NCBI GenBank assembly: GCA_958510825.1
Contig: OY294050.1
Location: 9,835,340-9,899,339, forward strand
Origin: Brachypterus glaber
Taxonomy: Eukaryota > Arthropoda > Insecta > Coleoptera > Kateretidae
DNA length: 64,000 nucleotides
Direction of reading: 5' to 3'
The notes under the pieces are model-generated. The model was not told the origin of the DNA, did not search any database, and worked only from the letters and a program-made list of their open reading frames with translations. Below are positions 24,072 through 36,874 of the stretch, in pieces. The translations under genes were made by a program, and so were the position numbers. Position 1 is the stretch's first letter, and each line of letters begins with the position of its first letter.

Positions 24072-24215
24072 ATTCACAGGCTAGCATAAGATCATAAAAC
24101 ATAACAGTGTGATGCCGTGATTGGCTTGATGTGCCGCCATGTATCTTGTAAGCCAATCACGGCAACACATTCTTGTGTTTTATGTTCTTATGCAAGCTTG
24201 ATGATAGGCCTTAAG
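24072..24215. repeat. 144-bp hairpin with CCAATCACGGC arms
   Basis: GCATAAGATCATAAAACATAA and GCCGTGATTGGCTTG pair with the right-hand CAAGCCAATCACGGC-type and TTTTATGTTCTTATGC sequences (two adjacent hairpin layers). A related copy with the same ATCAAGCCAATCACxGC word lies at 49940-50070. Confidence 0.7.
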
Positions 24216-24267
24216 CAGTTCTTATTAGATATAGCACTTAAGCCAGTATACAGGTTCAGAATTTTAA

Positions 24268-24298
24268 ATTAATTATTAATTAATTAATTAATTAATTA
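24268..24298. repeat. (AATT)n microsatellite
   Basis: About seven TTAA/AATT units in a row. Confidence 0.85.
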
Positions 24299-24890
24299 TC
24301 CATTTGTGAGATATTTTTTATTTTATAACCCAAAGTCCAAACCCAAAAAAAAAAAATGACTATAGATATGTGGCTAACCAAAGAATTAAAAGAGCTTTAA
24401 AATGTATAGGTATTACACGACCCCCTTTATATTTTAAAAAATCGGAAAGTTAAGGTGACTTTGGAACCCCACTGTATAATTAAAATAATTTTTAGGTTAT
24501 TTCATACAAACTACCTAATAATTATTACATACAAACGATCTAATAATAAATTAAAGTTTATGTTTAACATGATGTATTTTAATTTCAATTAAACATACAT
24601 TAATTAACTCAAAGTACGTAAATTTACCTAAATGCATACCTACATAATATTTTTTTTTATCAACTTATTTTACAAATATGAAAAAAAAATGTTACAATAA
24701 TTTTTTTAAAACAATGCGTTTTTTACTTTATAGTACTGTACCTATCGAGGAACCTATATTTTAAAAGAATAGCTATATAATTTTGTACATACTCTTTAAA
24801 ATATAGGTAAAGCAAAGTAAAAAATCGCCCACTTAATAAAGTTTCTTTTTTTTTTTGAGGCGCTACAGAGATAGCACAGGTTTATACAAT

Positions 24891-25072
24891 GAATATCCCC
24901 AGAATATCCGTTTTGGGATTTCCGACATCCCCAGGATATACGATTTCGTCTATAGATATCCGTAGGATATCCTCAGGATATACTTTGTTACTAAACGGGA
25001 AGCCGAGCGACTTTCGAACCGTATATTCCAAGGATATCCCGAAGGTATGTCCGGAGGATATACTGTACGTAA
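24891..25072. repeat. Block of iterated AGGATATCC-like words
   Basis: About ten variants of GGATAT(A/C)C occur in 182 bp. Examples are AGGATATAC at about 24933, 24975 and 25055, and AGGATATCC at about 24964 and 25031. The spacing is irregular, so it is not a simple tandem repeat. The GGATATCC core is self-complementary. An open frame runs through it, but I see no reason to call it coding. Confidence 0.65.
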
Positions 25073-25094
25073 TTCCTAAAAATAGCTATTAATT

Positions 25095-25430
25095 ATGTAC
25101 ACCTGTCCCCGAAAAAAGTGGCTATCAAATATACTATAATAGTATTGCTTTTATTATTTTTTTTGTGAAATATTGCTATTAGCAACTTGCACCTAGGTGC
25201 AAGTTATTTAAATTTAAGCTAATAGTTTCACAAAAAAAATAATACTGTGGTTTGGTTCTAAAAGGGCCAATGTCAATTTTTCAATAGGATGCGTTTTTTT
25301 AATATTACATTAGTTTACGTTGCTAATAGCAACAATAGCTGCCAAATTGACATTGGCCCTATTAGAACCAAACCACAGAATAAAAGCAATACTATTCGAT
25401 ATTGACTTTTTTCGGGGACATTTGTACATA
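25095..25430. mobile_element. 336-bp composite foldback (three inverted repeats nested)
   Basis: The outer arms run from GTACACCTGTCCCCGAAAAA to its complement at 25411-25430, including AGTATTGCTTTTATT and its complement. Inside sit two side-by-side hairpins. One is 25157-25241, with the perfect tip AACTTGCACCTAGGTGCAAGTT. The other is the 25245-25378 element. Confidence 0.8.
25245..25378. mobile_element. 134-bp inner MITE of the composite
   Basis: The ends CTGTGGTTTGGTTCTAAAAG and GAACCAAACCACAG are near-perfect inverted repeats of about 35 bp, continuing with GGGCCAATGTCAATTT. It separates the first inner hairpin from the right outer arm, so it probably inserted into a pre-existing palindrome. 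Confidence 0.75.
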
Positions 25431-25719
25431 AATAGTAACTTACTTATCTACGAAATATTATATATAAAAAGACCATAAGACATAACGTGAATAATATAGC
25501 CCATGAAGGCAATCCTTATATATGATGTTATGGTTATGCTTGCCTGTGGATAGTACTTTAGATAGATTTAAATTTATTGCAAACCTCAATCATAATGGAG
25601 ATTTCAAGGATTTAAACGAATTACAGGCAGCTTTAATTAATTATGTAGGACAGTATTAAAGATTTTGCAGCCAGTGAGCTCTAAAAAATTTGCCACCTCT
25701 ATTTAACTCATATTTTAAT

Positions 25720-26032
25720 ACAACCAAATAATTTAATTTGCCATATCCAAAGAAATCTTTTTTATGTGTACCCAGTATTTGTGAATCACAAAAGAAAACC
25801 ATAATATTATGATTTTATTTTGTGACTCACAAATCCTGGGTACACTGATAAAAAAAGATTTATTTGGACATGGCCAATTAAAAACAAATATTTTAATTTC
25901 AAAATTATTTATTAATGGGAACAAAATAGTTTATTTGACAGAAATAAAATTTATTTGTCAAAACCAAATAATTCAATTGGCCATATCCAACCAAATATTT
26001 TGTTGACACAAATAAACTGTTTTATCAGTGTA
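25720..26032. repeat. Multi-arm inverted repeat
   Basis: CCAAATAATTTAATTTGCCA, TATCCAAAGAAATC and GTGTACCCAG recur as complements at 25815-25880. A third related arm (CCAAATAATTCAATTGGCCA) lies at about 25963-26010. The layout suggests a foldback with a duplicated arm. The terminal motif ATCAGTGTA at about 26027 resembles the CACTG ends elsewhere. Confidence 0.65.
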
Positions 26033-26140
26033 GGTATTCCTGTAAAGTTTACAAAACAAATCTGAAATTTAATTTATTTGTGAGTAATCTCGATAGTAAA
26101 TATATATCAAGGGAGAGAACATTTTTTATAGCTGAGGGTA

Positions 26141-26175
26141 TTATATCCCGAGAGGCGTAGCATCGAGGGATATAA
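26141..26175. repeat. Hairpin H4 with GAGGCGTAGCA loop
   Basis: TTATATCCCG and CGAGGGATATAA form the stem around a GC-rich loop, AGAGGCGTAGCAT. The loop resembles H5 and H6 while the stem does not. Confidence 0.7.
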
Positions 26176-27095
26176 GAGTGCGAGGCTATAACAGTCTTTT
26201 GTACGTGTGTTTTTTCACTATCATCACTAGTTACCCATTTTATTCAGATAATAAAGTAAAATACATATTAACAAAAATACTGTTACATTAAATTTTCATA
26301 AAAATAAAGTAGCCTTTGCTCAATAATTAATTTGGACTAACGTTTAAAAATTTAGTTTTTGGATTTTTATTTTTAAGTTATGAATAATTTTATTTAAGTT
26401 TCAAGTTGCCCCTAAAATTTTTTCGACTTGAGGATGCTAGTCAAGTCCTTATGTAAAGCTGGTCAGGGCCGGCCCTGCCTTTCTGCACTGATTAATTGTA
26501 AGTAAGTATTTAGATATTGTCAAATAATTTTTTATGTAAAAATTAATGAAAAGTCCCTATTTTTCAGTCGAATAATAAATAGGAATTTTCGTCAACATTA
26601 AATGTTGAAATGTTGATTGAACATTTCTTTAAAAAAATCAAACATGTTTTGAAAAATGGTTTATTTCATGATGCAAATACGCCATTTATACCTTTATAAA
26701 CTATTTTTAAATAATACAAATAAAATGTTACATTTTTTAGAAAAAAAAAATGAAAAATGAAAACCTTGAAAAAAAAATTAAAATTAAAAAATATATGGTC
26801 AAATAGAGAATTTTATGAGCTTTAAAATGATGTATCACACGGTCCCCCATTCCATTTAATAAAATGTTCCTCCCTACCCCTGTCTAAATTTTTCCCCCTA
26901 AGCATATCAAGTTTATATGAAAAAAAATATTTGGGTTATGTTATTTAAATAATAAATTTAAATAATTATAATTATATATATAGCTAGCGCTAGCGCTTAT
27001 AAGCGCTTTAAATTTCAAGCTGATATCTTAAGCCGTTCAAAAGGTAAAGCCCCCCTCCCCTCTTTTGACTTACCTTTTAAAAAGTTAGCACTATT
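26176..27095. repeat. AT-rich DNA with a decayed TA-flanked foldback copy
   Basis: About 26790-27080 matches one arm of the 41822-42533 element (AGAGAATTTTATGAGCTTTA, AATGATGTATCACACGGTCC, then GATATCTTAAGCCGTTCAAAAG and a run of C). The CAGGGCCGGCCCTG palindrome at about 26465 is an isolated repeat end. Confidence 0.6.
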
Positions 27096-27767
27096 TTCTA
27101 CATTTTATTTATTATATTGTTTATAATAAATATAAATACTTTCACACAGTCGCGTACCGGTCAAAACTAAACAAATTTGAATCAGACGACTGTTTGGTGA
27201 TCTTGATAACTTAGAGTAGGGAGCTACTATACCGGCTTTTGAGAAGGACAGGCGGGAATATTATTTGAAATTATTACGGGTGGCTACCCCCCAGTGCCGG
27301 CTTTGCATGAATTAAATGTACCCCCTGCTTCAGGGTGCCAGCTCAGAGGGGTTAAGTTTTTTTCAGAGGTGATGAGCTTTTTTCTTTTTCTGAGGTTTCT
27401 TTTACTTTTTTTTTTTGGTCATCAAAATAATCTAAGTACCAGGCCCGGACTGGCTGCTTTGGGGACCCTTGGCTAGAGACTGAAGGGGTCCGGGGCACAG
27501 TATTATCAAAAAAAAGGGGGCACAAAATTCTGATTTTTTGCATAGTGTAATTTTTTGCACCGTATATTACGAAAAAAATAGTGAAAAAATCTGATTTTTT
27601 TTTTGCGTCAGGGTGGTTCAAAAATTTTCAAAAATATCTGATTTAGCTGAAATTTGGTGTAAAGGCTTCTTTTATTAATCTTAATGCGGACCAATACCAA
27701 AAAACCTAAAATTAAAATTGGTGGAATAAATATAGCTGATTTATTTTTTTAATTTTGCCAAAATTAA
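27096..27767. other. Intergenic DNA, nothing recognised
   Basis: Contains a CCAGGCCCGGACTGGC word at about 27441 typical of repeat ends, T-rich tracts and no gene. Confidence 0.4.
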
Positions 27768-28013
<246 letters not shown>

Positions 28014-28310
28014 GTAATTAAGAAAAACAAAATTGAAAGGCAAGGTAAGATTTACCGATTAGCAATTTTTTTTGCAGACTACCAAAAAACCTCCAAAAAT
28101 TTTGATGACTAAAAAAAAATCTTATACCTGTAAAAATTTTACCAACATACCTCAAATTTGCCGACTACCAAAAATTTTTTTTACCTTAAAAAAACAAGAA
28201 TAATTATGCTGTGATAGAAATTAAAAAAAAAGCTCATTACGTAATGTACATCTGAAATTTTGCCAACTGATTTGAAAATTTTTCCGATTCGCAAAATTTA
28301 ATTTAATTTA

Positions 28311-28445
28311 GGGCCACTTGCACCAACTTTTGGTCTGGGATTATCTCAGCTAAACCGAGTTTAAGTTAGAAATGTTGCGTTCTGATTGGTCGGCCGTCAC
28401 CTTAATCCAAGTTTAAAGTTAAATCATCATTGGTGCAAGTGGCCC
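28311..28445. mobile_element. 135-bp PIF/Harbinger-like MITE, copy 1
   Basis: Termini GGGCCACTTGCACCAA and TTGGTGCAAGTGGCCC, flanked by TTA on both sides. The ends (GGGCC) and the TWA 3-bp duplication fit PIF/Harbinger. A second copy of exactly the same length lies at 54890-55024. The interior (GGGATTA, AAACCGAGTTTAAGTT, GCGTTCTGATTGG) is shared. Confidence 0.88.
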
Positions 28446-28498
28446 TTAAACCAATACATTTATAGGTATTGGTATTTTCACGCGGTGTGAAAGTTTAA

Positions 28499-28658
28499 CA
28501 CGTTCGCTGCCGACGCACAGTGGTAGAGAATGTAGCGGTCGCGTTCAAAATTAATTTCCCGCTATATTAGTAGAGATATAAAACTGAATTTAATTTGATT
28601 TTTTAAGAGGAATGTTTAAGCTTTAAAACAATGTATTGCGTCATCGGAAGCCAACGTG
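28499..28658. mobile_element. 160-bp piggyBac-like MITE (TTAA-flanked)
   Basis: The ends CACGTTCGCTGCC and GGAAGCCAACGTG are imperfect inverted repeats, each directly flanked by TTAA. No coding content. TTAA duplication is the hallmark of piggyBac. Confidence 0.75.
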
Positions 28659-29218
28659 TTAAGGAATAAAACGAAGCAATTATTACACCCTGTAAGCGGC
28701 ACACATCTTTGGCACGTCCTATATGCAAATAAAGCTTAAATTAAATTACAGCTAATAAAAATAAATATTATTTCAAATATTTTATTAGTATGCATTTAAA
28801 AATTCTTTTAAACATTCTGAGAAATATGCAAGCAGCACAAGGATAATTTAATTTTCAAATAATTAGGTTATACAAACTGAGAATTATATACAACGAGAAA
28901 ATTCTCATTAGTACAAATTCCAATTCAAGTTCGTGAAACGTCCGCTTGGAGGCTAAATTTTACACTTTTAAAGCTAAACAAACTAATTTTAAAGCAGATT
29001 TTTAATGTTTTGATGCGTTAACAAGTTATTAAAGTGAATTATGTTGGTGTAGATATATAGGGTGATTTGTGATTTTTATTACAAAGATGTGTTTTGAAGT
29101 TTTATACAAAAAAAACAGTTAAAAAGGTTATGTATATATACGTATGTTGTTGACACCAAAAAACTAAACAAGGCGTACTAGTTATAATTAAAACAAACGG
29201 CAATAAACATAAAACAAA
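28659..29218. other. mbt: 5' flank of the PAK gene
   Basis: AT-rich. It must contain or adjoin the promoter and 5' UTR of the kinase gene, but I see no clear TATA box or initiator. No repeat boundary is visible between the piggyBac-like MITE and the start codon. Confidence 0.35.
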
Positions 29219-30043
29219 ATGTTTGCTAAAAAGAAAAAGAAACCTCAAATCTCGACGCCTACTAATTTTGAACATAGGGTACACACGGGCTTTGACAAAC
29301 GGGAGGGAAAATATGTAGGGCTTCCTCTGCAATGGGCTTCAATAGTCGGTAATAATCAAATATTAAAATCCACAAACAGACCATTGCCATTAGTAGATCC
29401 TTCTGAAATCACACCCACAGAAATACTGGACTTAAAAACCATTGTTCGGGGAGACCACAAGTCTGAACATAGATTAAGCATGCATCAAGCAAAACAAAAT
29501 AATAATGCCAATGGTATAGTCCTCCCAAAAACTTCAAATGTAGCTAGATCAAACTCACTGAGGTCCTCAAGCCCCCCACGAATGAGAAGGGATCATAGAA
29601 CCAACACAAATGTACCTCCAGCAGTTCCCGAAGAACAAATTTTACAGTATCCTAGCATGAAACGAGATCCCAGTATATCAAAACCGCAAGTTCGTGAACA
29701 TAGCCCTGCTGAAAGATCATTGAGCAATCATGAAGTGCCTAATCCACATTTGAATCATAATGGAAATGTGGATTATAACTACCATCTACGAGATGTCCCA
29801 CAAATTTCACCAGCTGGGAGTATGGGGTCCCAGGGGCCACCTCCAGTGGCATTATCTCAACTAGGTGCACATTCTCATTCGAGCCATGGAAGTCATCAAA
29901 GTTTACAACATGCAGGGTTTCCGACAAGGCCAGATCAAAATCAAAATATTAAAAATGGTTTGGCTGCTGCAGGTCAGCCAGCAAATGTGGCCACTGGCCA
30001 GACTGTTTCTAATAAACATGAACAACGACTTACCCATGAACAG
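29219..30043 (+). CDS. mbt: PAK4/mushroom bodies tiny-type kinase, coding exon 1 of 4 (CRIB and linker)
   Basis: Group II p21-activated Ser/Thr kinase. In this family GTP-bound Cdc42 binds the CRIB motif and recruits the kinase to membranes and junctions, where it controls actin, adhesion and cell shape. This exon starts at ATG 29219 (context AACAAAATGT) and ends at CAG/GTATGT, phase 0, encoding residues 1-275. The basic N terminus (residues 3-9) precedes the CRIB (ISTPTNFEHRVHTGFD, 11-26). The family-typical KYVGLPLQWASIVGNN block (about 31-46) and the RPLPLVDPSEITPTEIL autoinhibitory-like block (about 55-71) follow. The rest is a Ser/Pro/His/Gln-rich, probably disordered linker. The four exons total 562 residues; fly mbt is somewhat longer, in the linker. 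The exon carries the only plausible start. Untranslated 5' exons are possible. Confidence 0.96.
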
Positions 30044-30053
30044 GTATGTTTGC

Positions 30054-30094
30054 TATTATACTATTCACAGTGCCTGTGCTAGAATAGTATTATA
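30054..30094. repeat. Hairpin H2, ten bases downstream of the PAK exon 1 donor
   Basis: TATTATACTATTC pairs with GAATAGTATTATA around the loop ACAGTGCCTGTGCTA. The loop pattern matches H1 at 13290-13328 (ACAGAGCATGCGCTA); the stems differ. Confidence 0.75.
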
Positions 30095-30119
30095 CGGTAG
30101 TTTAAAATTTCCCAAAATC

Positions 30120-30560
30120 GCCAAAAAAAGCCCTAGATAAAACATTTTTAAAATTAAAAATTTTATGGCTAAAAGAGAATTTAACTCGTTCACAGTAGGT
30201 TGGCTCTTCTCCGCTCACCCGAGTTACCTCGGGCGGACCAATAATGTAGAAAAAAAAGTTTTTTTTTAAATTTTCTCAACATCATTTGTAATTGACCTTC
30301 AGCTGATCAGTTAGACTAAAAATTAAGAAAAAAAAAAATGATGAAAAATTAACCACTTTTCCGAAAAAAAGTGGTGGGTCAAGGGGTTAATAAGCTTTAA
30401 AATGATATATCGCACTACTTATTTAAAAAAAAACCGCCCCTGTGCCTTCATTTTGCCCCCTAAACATATCGAGTATACCAAAAAGTTATTTGGGTTATGT
30501 TATTTATGTGTTCCAAATTTCAAGTTGATATCTAAAGCAGTTCAAAAGGGGGAGGCTCTA
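30120..30560. repeat. Decayed copy of the 41822-42533 foldback, split by an insertion
   Basis: AAAGAGAAT before 30181 and TTAATAAGCTTTAAAATGATATATC after 30386 are contiguous in related copies (AGAGAATTTTATAAGCTTTA). The matching continues through CCCCCTAAACATATCGAG, TTTGGGTTATGTTATTTA and GTTGATATCTAAAGCAGTTC. Confidence 0.7.
30185..30386. mobile_element. 202-bp piggyBac-like MITE inserted in the decayed foldback
   Basis: It is flanked by TTAA at 30181-30184 and 30387-30390. The termini CTCGTT...AAGGGG are weakly inverted, and a CCACTTTTCC/GGAAAAGTGG-type hairpin lies near the right end. The interrupted host repeat gives an empty-site comparison within this window, which strengthens the TTAA assignment. 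Confidence 0.7.
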
Positions 30561-31567
30561 GACACGAACTGTATTTTGGACCATAAATACAAACTAGATG
30601 AAACGTGGCAAGCACCCTGTTAAAACATTGGCACTATTGTACATTAGAGCCATCTAGTTTGCAAATTTCAAACTAGGTGTTTTGTTTGATTTTAAATTCT
30701 GTATCTTTAAAACATTATATTCTAGCAAAAAACTGTATATAACATTTTTTATAGGACTTAAAAAGAGCTTTTATTTAAAGTATAATTTTTTGAAATCGGG
30801 TTATAAATATGTGAGATATGCTAAAAAACCTTTTACTGCTTTAAACGTCAATATCTCGAAAACAATGCGTTTTAGGAAAACGTTGTTTATAACATTTTTT
30901 GACCAATTTAAAATTATCTTTTATATAAGTGCTAAATTAACCAAATACAATAATAATTGCCTTAATTATAAACAAAAAACGCTAAAAATAGGAGTTTTAC
31001 CCCTAATCGTTTACCCCCAAAATCTAATCAGCTCTTCGGAATACGATAAGAAACAATATGCAAAAAACCGCAAGTCAATATCTCATGTAGAAATGGAGTT
31101 GGAGAGTTTAGACCCAGACATACAGACAGACGGATGCAATTTTTTTTTTACTGATTTCGAATGGTCTAAAACGTCGAGAAATGTGAAAAAAACGTGGTCA
31201 AAGATTTTGACTTTTTGGCGAAGATTTCAATCGGCACTCTTAGTAACACTAAGTGCCGATGTAAAAAACGAATACAAAAAAAAAGAAAAAAGTTCGCATT
31301 GATGCAAAAAGTTTAAATAGAATGCTTCTGATATAATGGTTCCAGGGAATTCTAGAGACTCTGTCTAGCGGCGGTTGTAGTTGGTTAGAGTGACTCTAGA
31401 GAATGCATTTTCATTATATTTTGTATTAACATATTTTATATTCATTGGGAATAGAAAGTGCGAAGAATGTTTGATCAATTATTTTAATTGTTTTAAAATC
31501 CGATTTCCGTTGGAATCGATAATATAATTACGCTTGGTTGTAACTTATTTCATGAATTTTATTTTTT

Positions 31568-31611
31568 ATTATACTCTTAACAGCACGCAACTAGCGCTTG
31601 AGGAGTATAAT
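31568..31611. repeat. Hairpin H3 in PAK intron 1
   Basis: ATTATACTCTT pairs with GAGGAGTATAAT around ACAGCACGCAACTAGCGC. The downstream ATACGGTAGTT flank is shared with hairpin H2. Confidence 0.65.
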
Positions 31612-31661
31612 ACGGTAGTTCCGAATGGACACATTCGAAATTTTGCGATTTTCTTTACATA

Positions 31662-32049
31662 CAGGGTGATTCACAAATAAGGTACAAAATTTTAAAGCAT
31701 GATTCTAGGTTTGGACTTTTTGTATTGAAATGATTATTGGTGCATTTTTTAGTTCCTGTTTTGGATGCTCAGAACGTGAAATTTTCTCTTTAACTCAAAT
31801 TTTCTCGAGAACGGTTGGCCCTACGGTGTTACATAAAGAATACCCTTTTATGTATTTTTAATTAAAGAATTGTAAAAAGTTAAGGCATGAGCAAAAAAAT
31901 TGTTACTGTGGATCATGGGGTTCCAGAGGTATTAAATGTTGTAGCTTCCTTAGGGCTCATTTGCGGAACAGCCTTTATAGGAACTTTTTTTATATTTTTG
32001 GACCTAGAATAACTCCTTAAAATGTTGTACCTTATTTTGAATGACCCTG
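31662..32049. mobile_element. 388-bp mariner-like MITE, TA-flanked
   Basis: Ends CAGGGTGATTCACAAATAAG and the complement of CTTATTTTGAATGACCCTG, with TA on both sides. The interior carries CCTTAGGGCTCATTTGCGGA, shared with the shorter MITE at 47823-47965 and with fragments near 16.8, 23.1 and 33.5 kb. No transposase is encoded. Confidence 0.85.
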
Positions 32050-32360
32050 TATAACTAATATACTATCGGTATTGTCAAAGACCTGTTCATTGTCCACTGG
32101 AAAATGTGCAGTAAGCTGTTAAGGATCGATTTTTCTTTTGATTTGGCGATGGCGATATCCGTATTTTTTTTTTAATCGTTTGATACCTTCCCCCTTTCTT
32201 TTATATGACCGGGCGCGCTCCAGAGCGAATAAAATTTTCAAAAATGGGATTTTTTTATACTATTAAACTTAAACTGGGAAAATTGGTCAAAATTTCTTAC
32301 AGTTAGCTGCAGCTGCGGGAAAAAATAAGCAAAAATGTTTAAAATATCACATTCGCATAC

Positions 32361-32465
32361 TAACTATAAGTTATTATTTATTTAACTTTCAACAGCTCTT
32401 TATTTTTTAAAAAGTTAAGTTATAAGTTATTATTTATTTATCTTTTTACAGCTCTTTATTTTTTC
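32361..32465. repeat. Two-copy direct tandem repeat, about 55-bp unit
   Basis: TAAGTTATTATTTATTTAxCTTT followed by ACAGCTCTTTATTTTTT occurs twice, separated by AAAAAGTTAAGTTA. Confidence 0.7.
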
Positions 32466-32530
32466 GTAATCAAATATTTCCGGGATCTAAATGTTCTTTA
32501 AAATAATCTACGTTTTTAATGAATACTAAT

Positions 32531-32761
32531 TATGATGAAGCTGAAGTTTGCAACGTTTTTTTGCAACGAAAATTCAAATAGTATATTAAAGCACTTATTC
32601 CATAACACGTTTTTAGCGCACGAGTACAAGTTTAGAAAACAAGCCGCTTGCGGCGAGTTTTCTAAATCATTAGTTCGCTAAAAACGTGTTATGGAATAAG
32701 TGCTTTAATATAATATTTTGTTTTTCGATGCAAAAAATACGTTGCAAACTTCAGCTTCATA
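32531..32761. repeat. Hairpin H8, 231-bp palindrome 29 nt upstream of PAK exon 2
   Basis: The outer arms (TATGATGAAGCTGAAGTTTG and its complement) and inner arms (ATTCCATAACACGTTTTTAG and its complement) form a long imperfect palindrome. The centre is GAAAACAAGCCGCTTGCGGCGAGTTTTC. The inner part is homologous to 22673-22800. It ends just before the polypyrimidine tract of exon 2. Confidence 0.8.
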
Positions 32762-32790
32762 ATTTATGTTAAATTGATTATAATTTTTAG

Positions 32791-35216
<2,426 letters not shown>

Positions 35217-35418
35217 AGATCTGACAGTAAGTACTTAAAAATTAATGAGATTTGTACTGACTGTAAAACATCAGACATCTTGATATTATATACGCTAATT
35301 TTGTAGAGTCATTTTAATATCTGAAAGAGAACTTGCAATGGGGAACAGAACAAAGTTTTCCATTTTTGTGGACACAACTTACAAACTTCTTAAATATATC
35401 ATTATTTGTATACATGTA

Positions 35419-35424
35419 AATAAA
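35419..35424 (+). terminator. mbt: Candidate polyadenylation signal AATAAA of the PAK gene
   Basis: The first canonical hexamer on the plus strand after the stop codon, about 200 nt downstream. In such AT-rich DNA the hexamer is frequent, so this is only the simplest candidate. Confidence 0.5.
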
Positions 35425-35699
35425 GTTGACTACTGGTGACATTGGTTATAAAATAACTTATATAAGGGTACATAGGAGTCCTATGATAGGACTCAATTTA
35501 CTAAGAGTTCTTTAATTAAACATACTGTGCAGTCTAAAATATTATGAATCCCTCCCTATACATAGTTCACCAGAAAAATTTAGATGAACAAAATTGACGA
35601 AATAAACAAATGTGTTTTTCTTCGTAATGCAAACAGGTAGCTCAATTTTACAAACGGATTTTAAATCTAGGTGAAAAATAGTATTAAAATCAATATATA

Positions 35700-36606
35700 G
35701 GGGAAGGTGTTGTACCTTTGACCGATTTTTGTATTTAATTTTTTTTTGGATGTACTTTTTAATTAATGCAACCCGTGTCTGTAAACACGCGTGAGCATTT
35801 AGGTCTTTACTCATGTACATGTTTTGCAAATTTTAAACTGCATTTACAATTATGTTATTAGGAATTTTATAAAAAGCCTTCAATGGTTAAAGGCACAACA
35901 GGTATGTTGTACCTTTGACCTTGGTTCTTTTTTTGGTGTTTTAGGTGAATAAATATAGATTTCTTTACGCGACGCCTTCATTTTGTTCAAATGAAAGATT
36001 AAAGTAGGGTTTTTCAAATTAAAATGTCTACCCGCTTCTCCTATGGTCATTTTATGTTCTTTTATGAACCTAATAGCGGTTTCCAGATCTTCTTTACGAA
36101 TTTTGACCTTTTAACACCGGTCTTGCTCCTTGGCATCTGCAAACTATAAACTAAAAATAATATTCGTTAGTAAAATGTATGCTTATGAAATCCGTTATAC
36201 CTTTGATCCGTCAAAGGTACAACACCTGTTAGTGGTCAAAGGTACAAGACCAGGTCATTTCAAACTGGATAGGCCGCCGTTATTTTTAGGTTAATATTAT
36301 TATCTCTAAAACATTCAAGCTTCTTCTAGAAAGGCAACTTTACATTTGGATATATATAATCTCAAAATAAGCAATTTGGCAAAAAAGTTATGAGGCAAGT
36401 TAAACATACTTACTTTTGACAGCCGAAACTTCACAAACTATTGTGGAGGGAAAGCACGCACCTATTTTTAACTCGCGTCAGGTTTAGTAACACCTCTAGC
36501 GGGTAAACTATACACTAACTATATTAATTTACATACATACTCATAGAGTGCTCTGTATTACGTGGTGGTTAAAGGTACAACGGGTCAAAGGTACAACACA
36601 TTCCCC
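35700..36606. mobile_element. 907-bp pogo/Tigger-like element, TA-flanked
   Basis: Termini GGGGAAGGTGTTGTACCTTT and its near-perfect complement at 36583-36606; TA on both sides. Variants of GTTGTACCTTTGACC occur about eight times near both ends (about 35710, 35890, 35905, 36197, 36213, 36236, 36572 and 36588), in both orientations, resembling transposase binding sites. A broken HTH reading frame lies inside (about 35940-36136, minus). Confidence 0.85.
35940..36136 (-). pseudogene. Broken Psq/pogo-type HTH N terminus of a transposase
   Basis: On the minus strand ATG at 36136 opens MPRSKTGVKR. After a one-base shift near 36112 the frame reads KVKIRKEDLETAIRFIKEH, then MTIGEAGRHFNL, NPTLIFHLNKMK. 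This pattern, in particular EAGRHF after a basic start, is that of the Psq-like helix-turn-helix of pogo/Tigger transposases. The remaining transposase (DDE domain) is absent. The frameshift and lack of a catalytic region make it a pseudogene. Confidence 0.7.
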
Positions 36607-36874
36607 TAATGCGGAGGATCAGCGAATGGTTTAAGTCTGGTTCATCCTGAAGAAATGTTAAGCCATCATCTCTCAAATATTAACCTTTGAGATTTTACTG
36701 TGAGTGGTTCTATAATGTCCAGACCGTCCGCTACAAGGATCCATCGTCCGTTTTTTTCGTTAATTTCGTTCATCTAAATTATAGAACTACCCATAGGTAA
36801 GTCCTTAAATCCTTCAACTAGTTAACTGTGATTAATTAAGTGACTTTTATACTAAACAGATATTATAAAACCAC
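36607..36874. other. Intergenic DNA
   Basis: Nothing recognised between the pogo-like element and the next foldback. Confidence 0.4.

Larger units (their letters stand above)
30044..32790 (+). other. mbt: PAK intron 1, densely colonised by repeats
   Basis: 2,747 nt from GTATGT to TTTTTAG. It contains a hairpin ten bases after the donor, a decayed foldback split by a piggyBac-like MITE, a 630-bp AT-rich open frame without domains (30682-31302, carrying the AAACGTCGAGAAA word), a second hairpin, a mariner-like MITE, a tandem duplication and a long palindrome ending about 30 nt before exon 2. Confidence 0.85.

Noticed and set aside
24891..25092. 67-codon protein from the GGATAT block
   Set aside because: Open frame arises from repeated non-stop words; no protein-like features.
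29102..29332. Reverse-strand frame overlapping the PAK start
   Set aside because: Shadow of the conserved PAK exon 1 with no independent support.
30682..31302. 206-codon open frame in PAK intron 1
   Set aside because: Lys/Phe/Asn-rich AT-driven composition, no motif, contains the dispersed AAACGTCGAGAAA repeat word.
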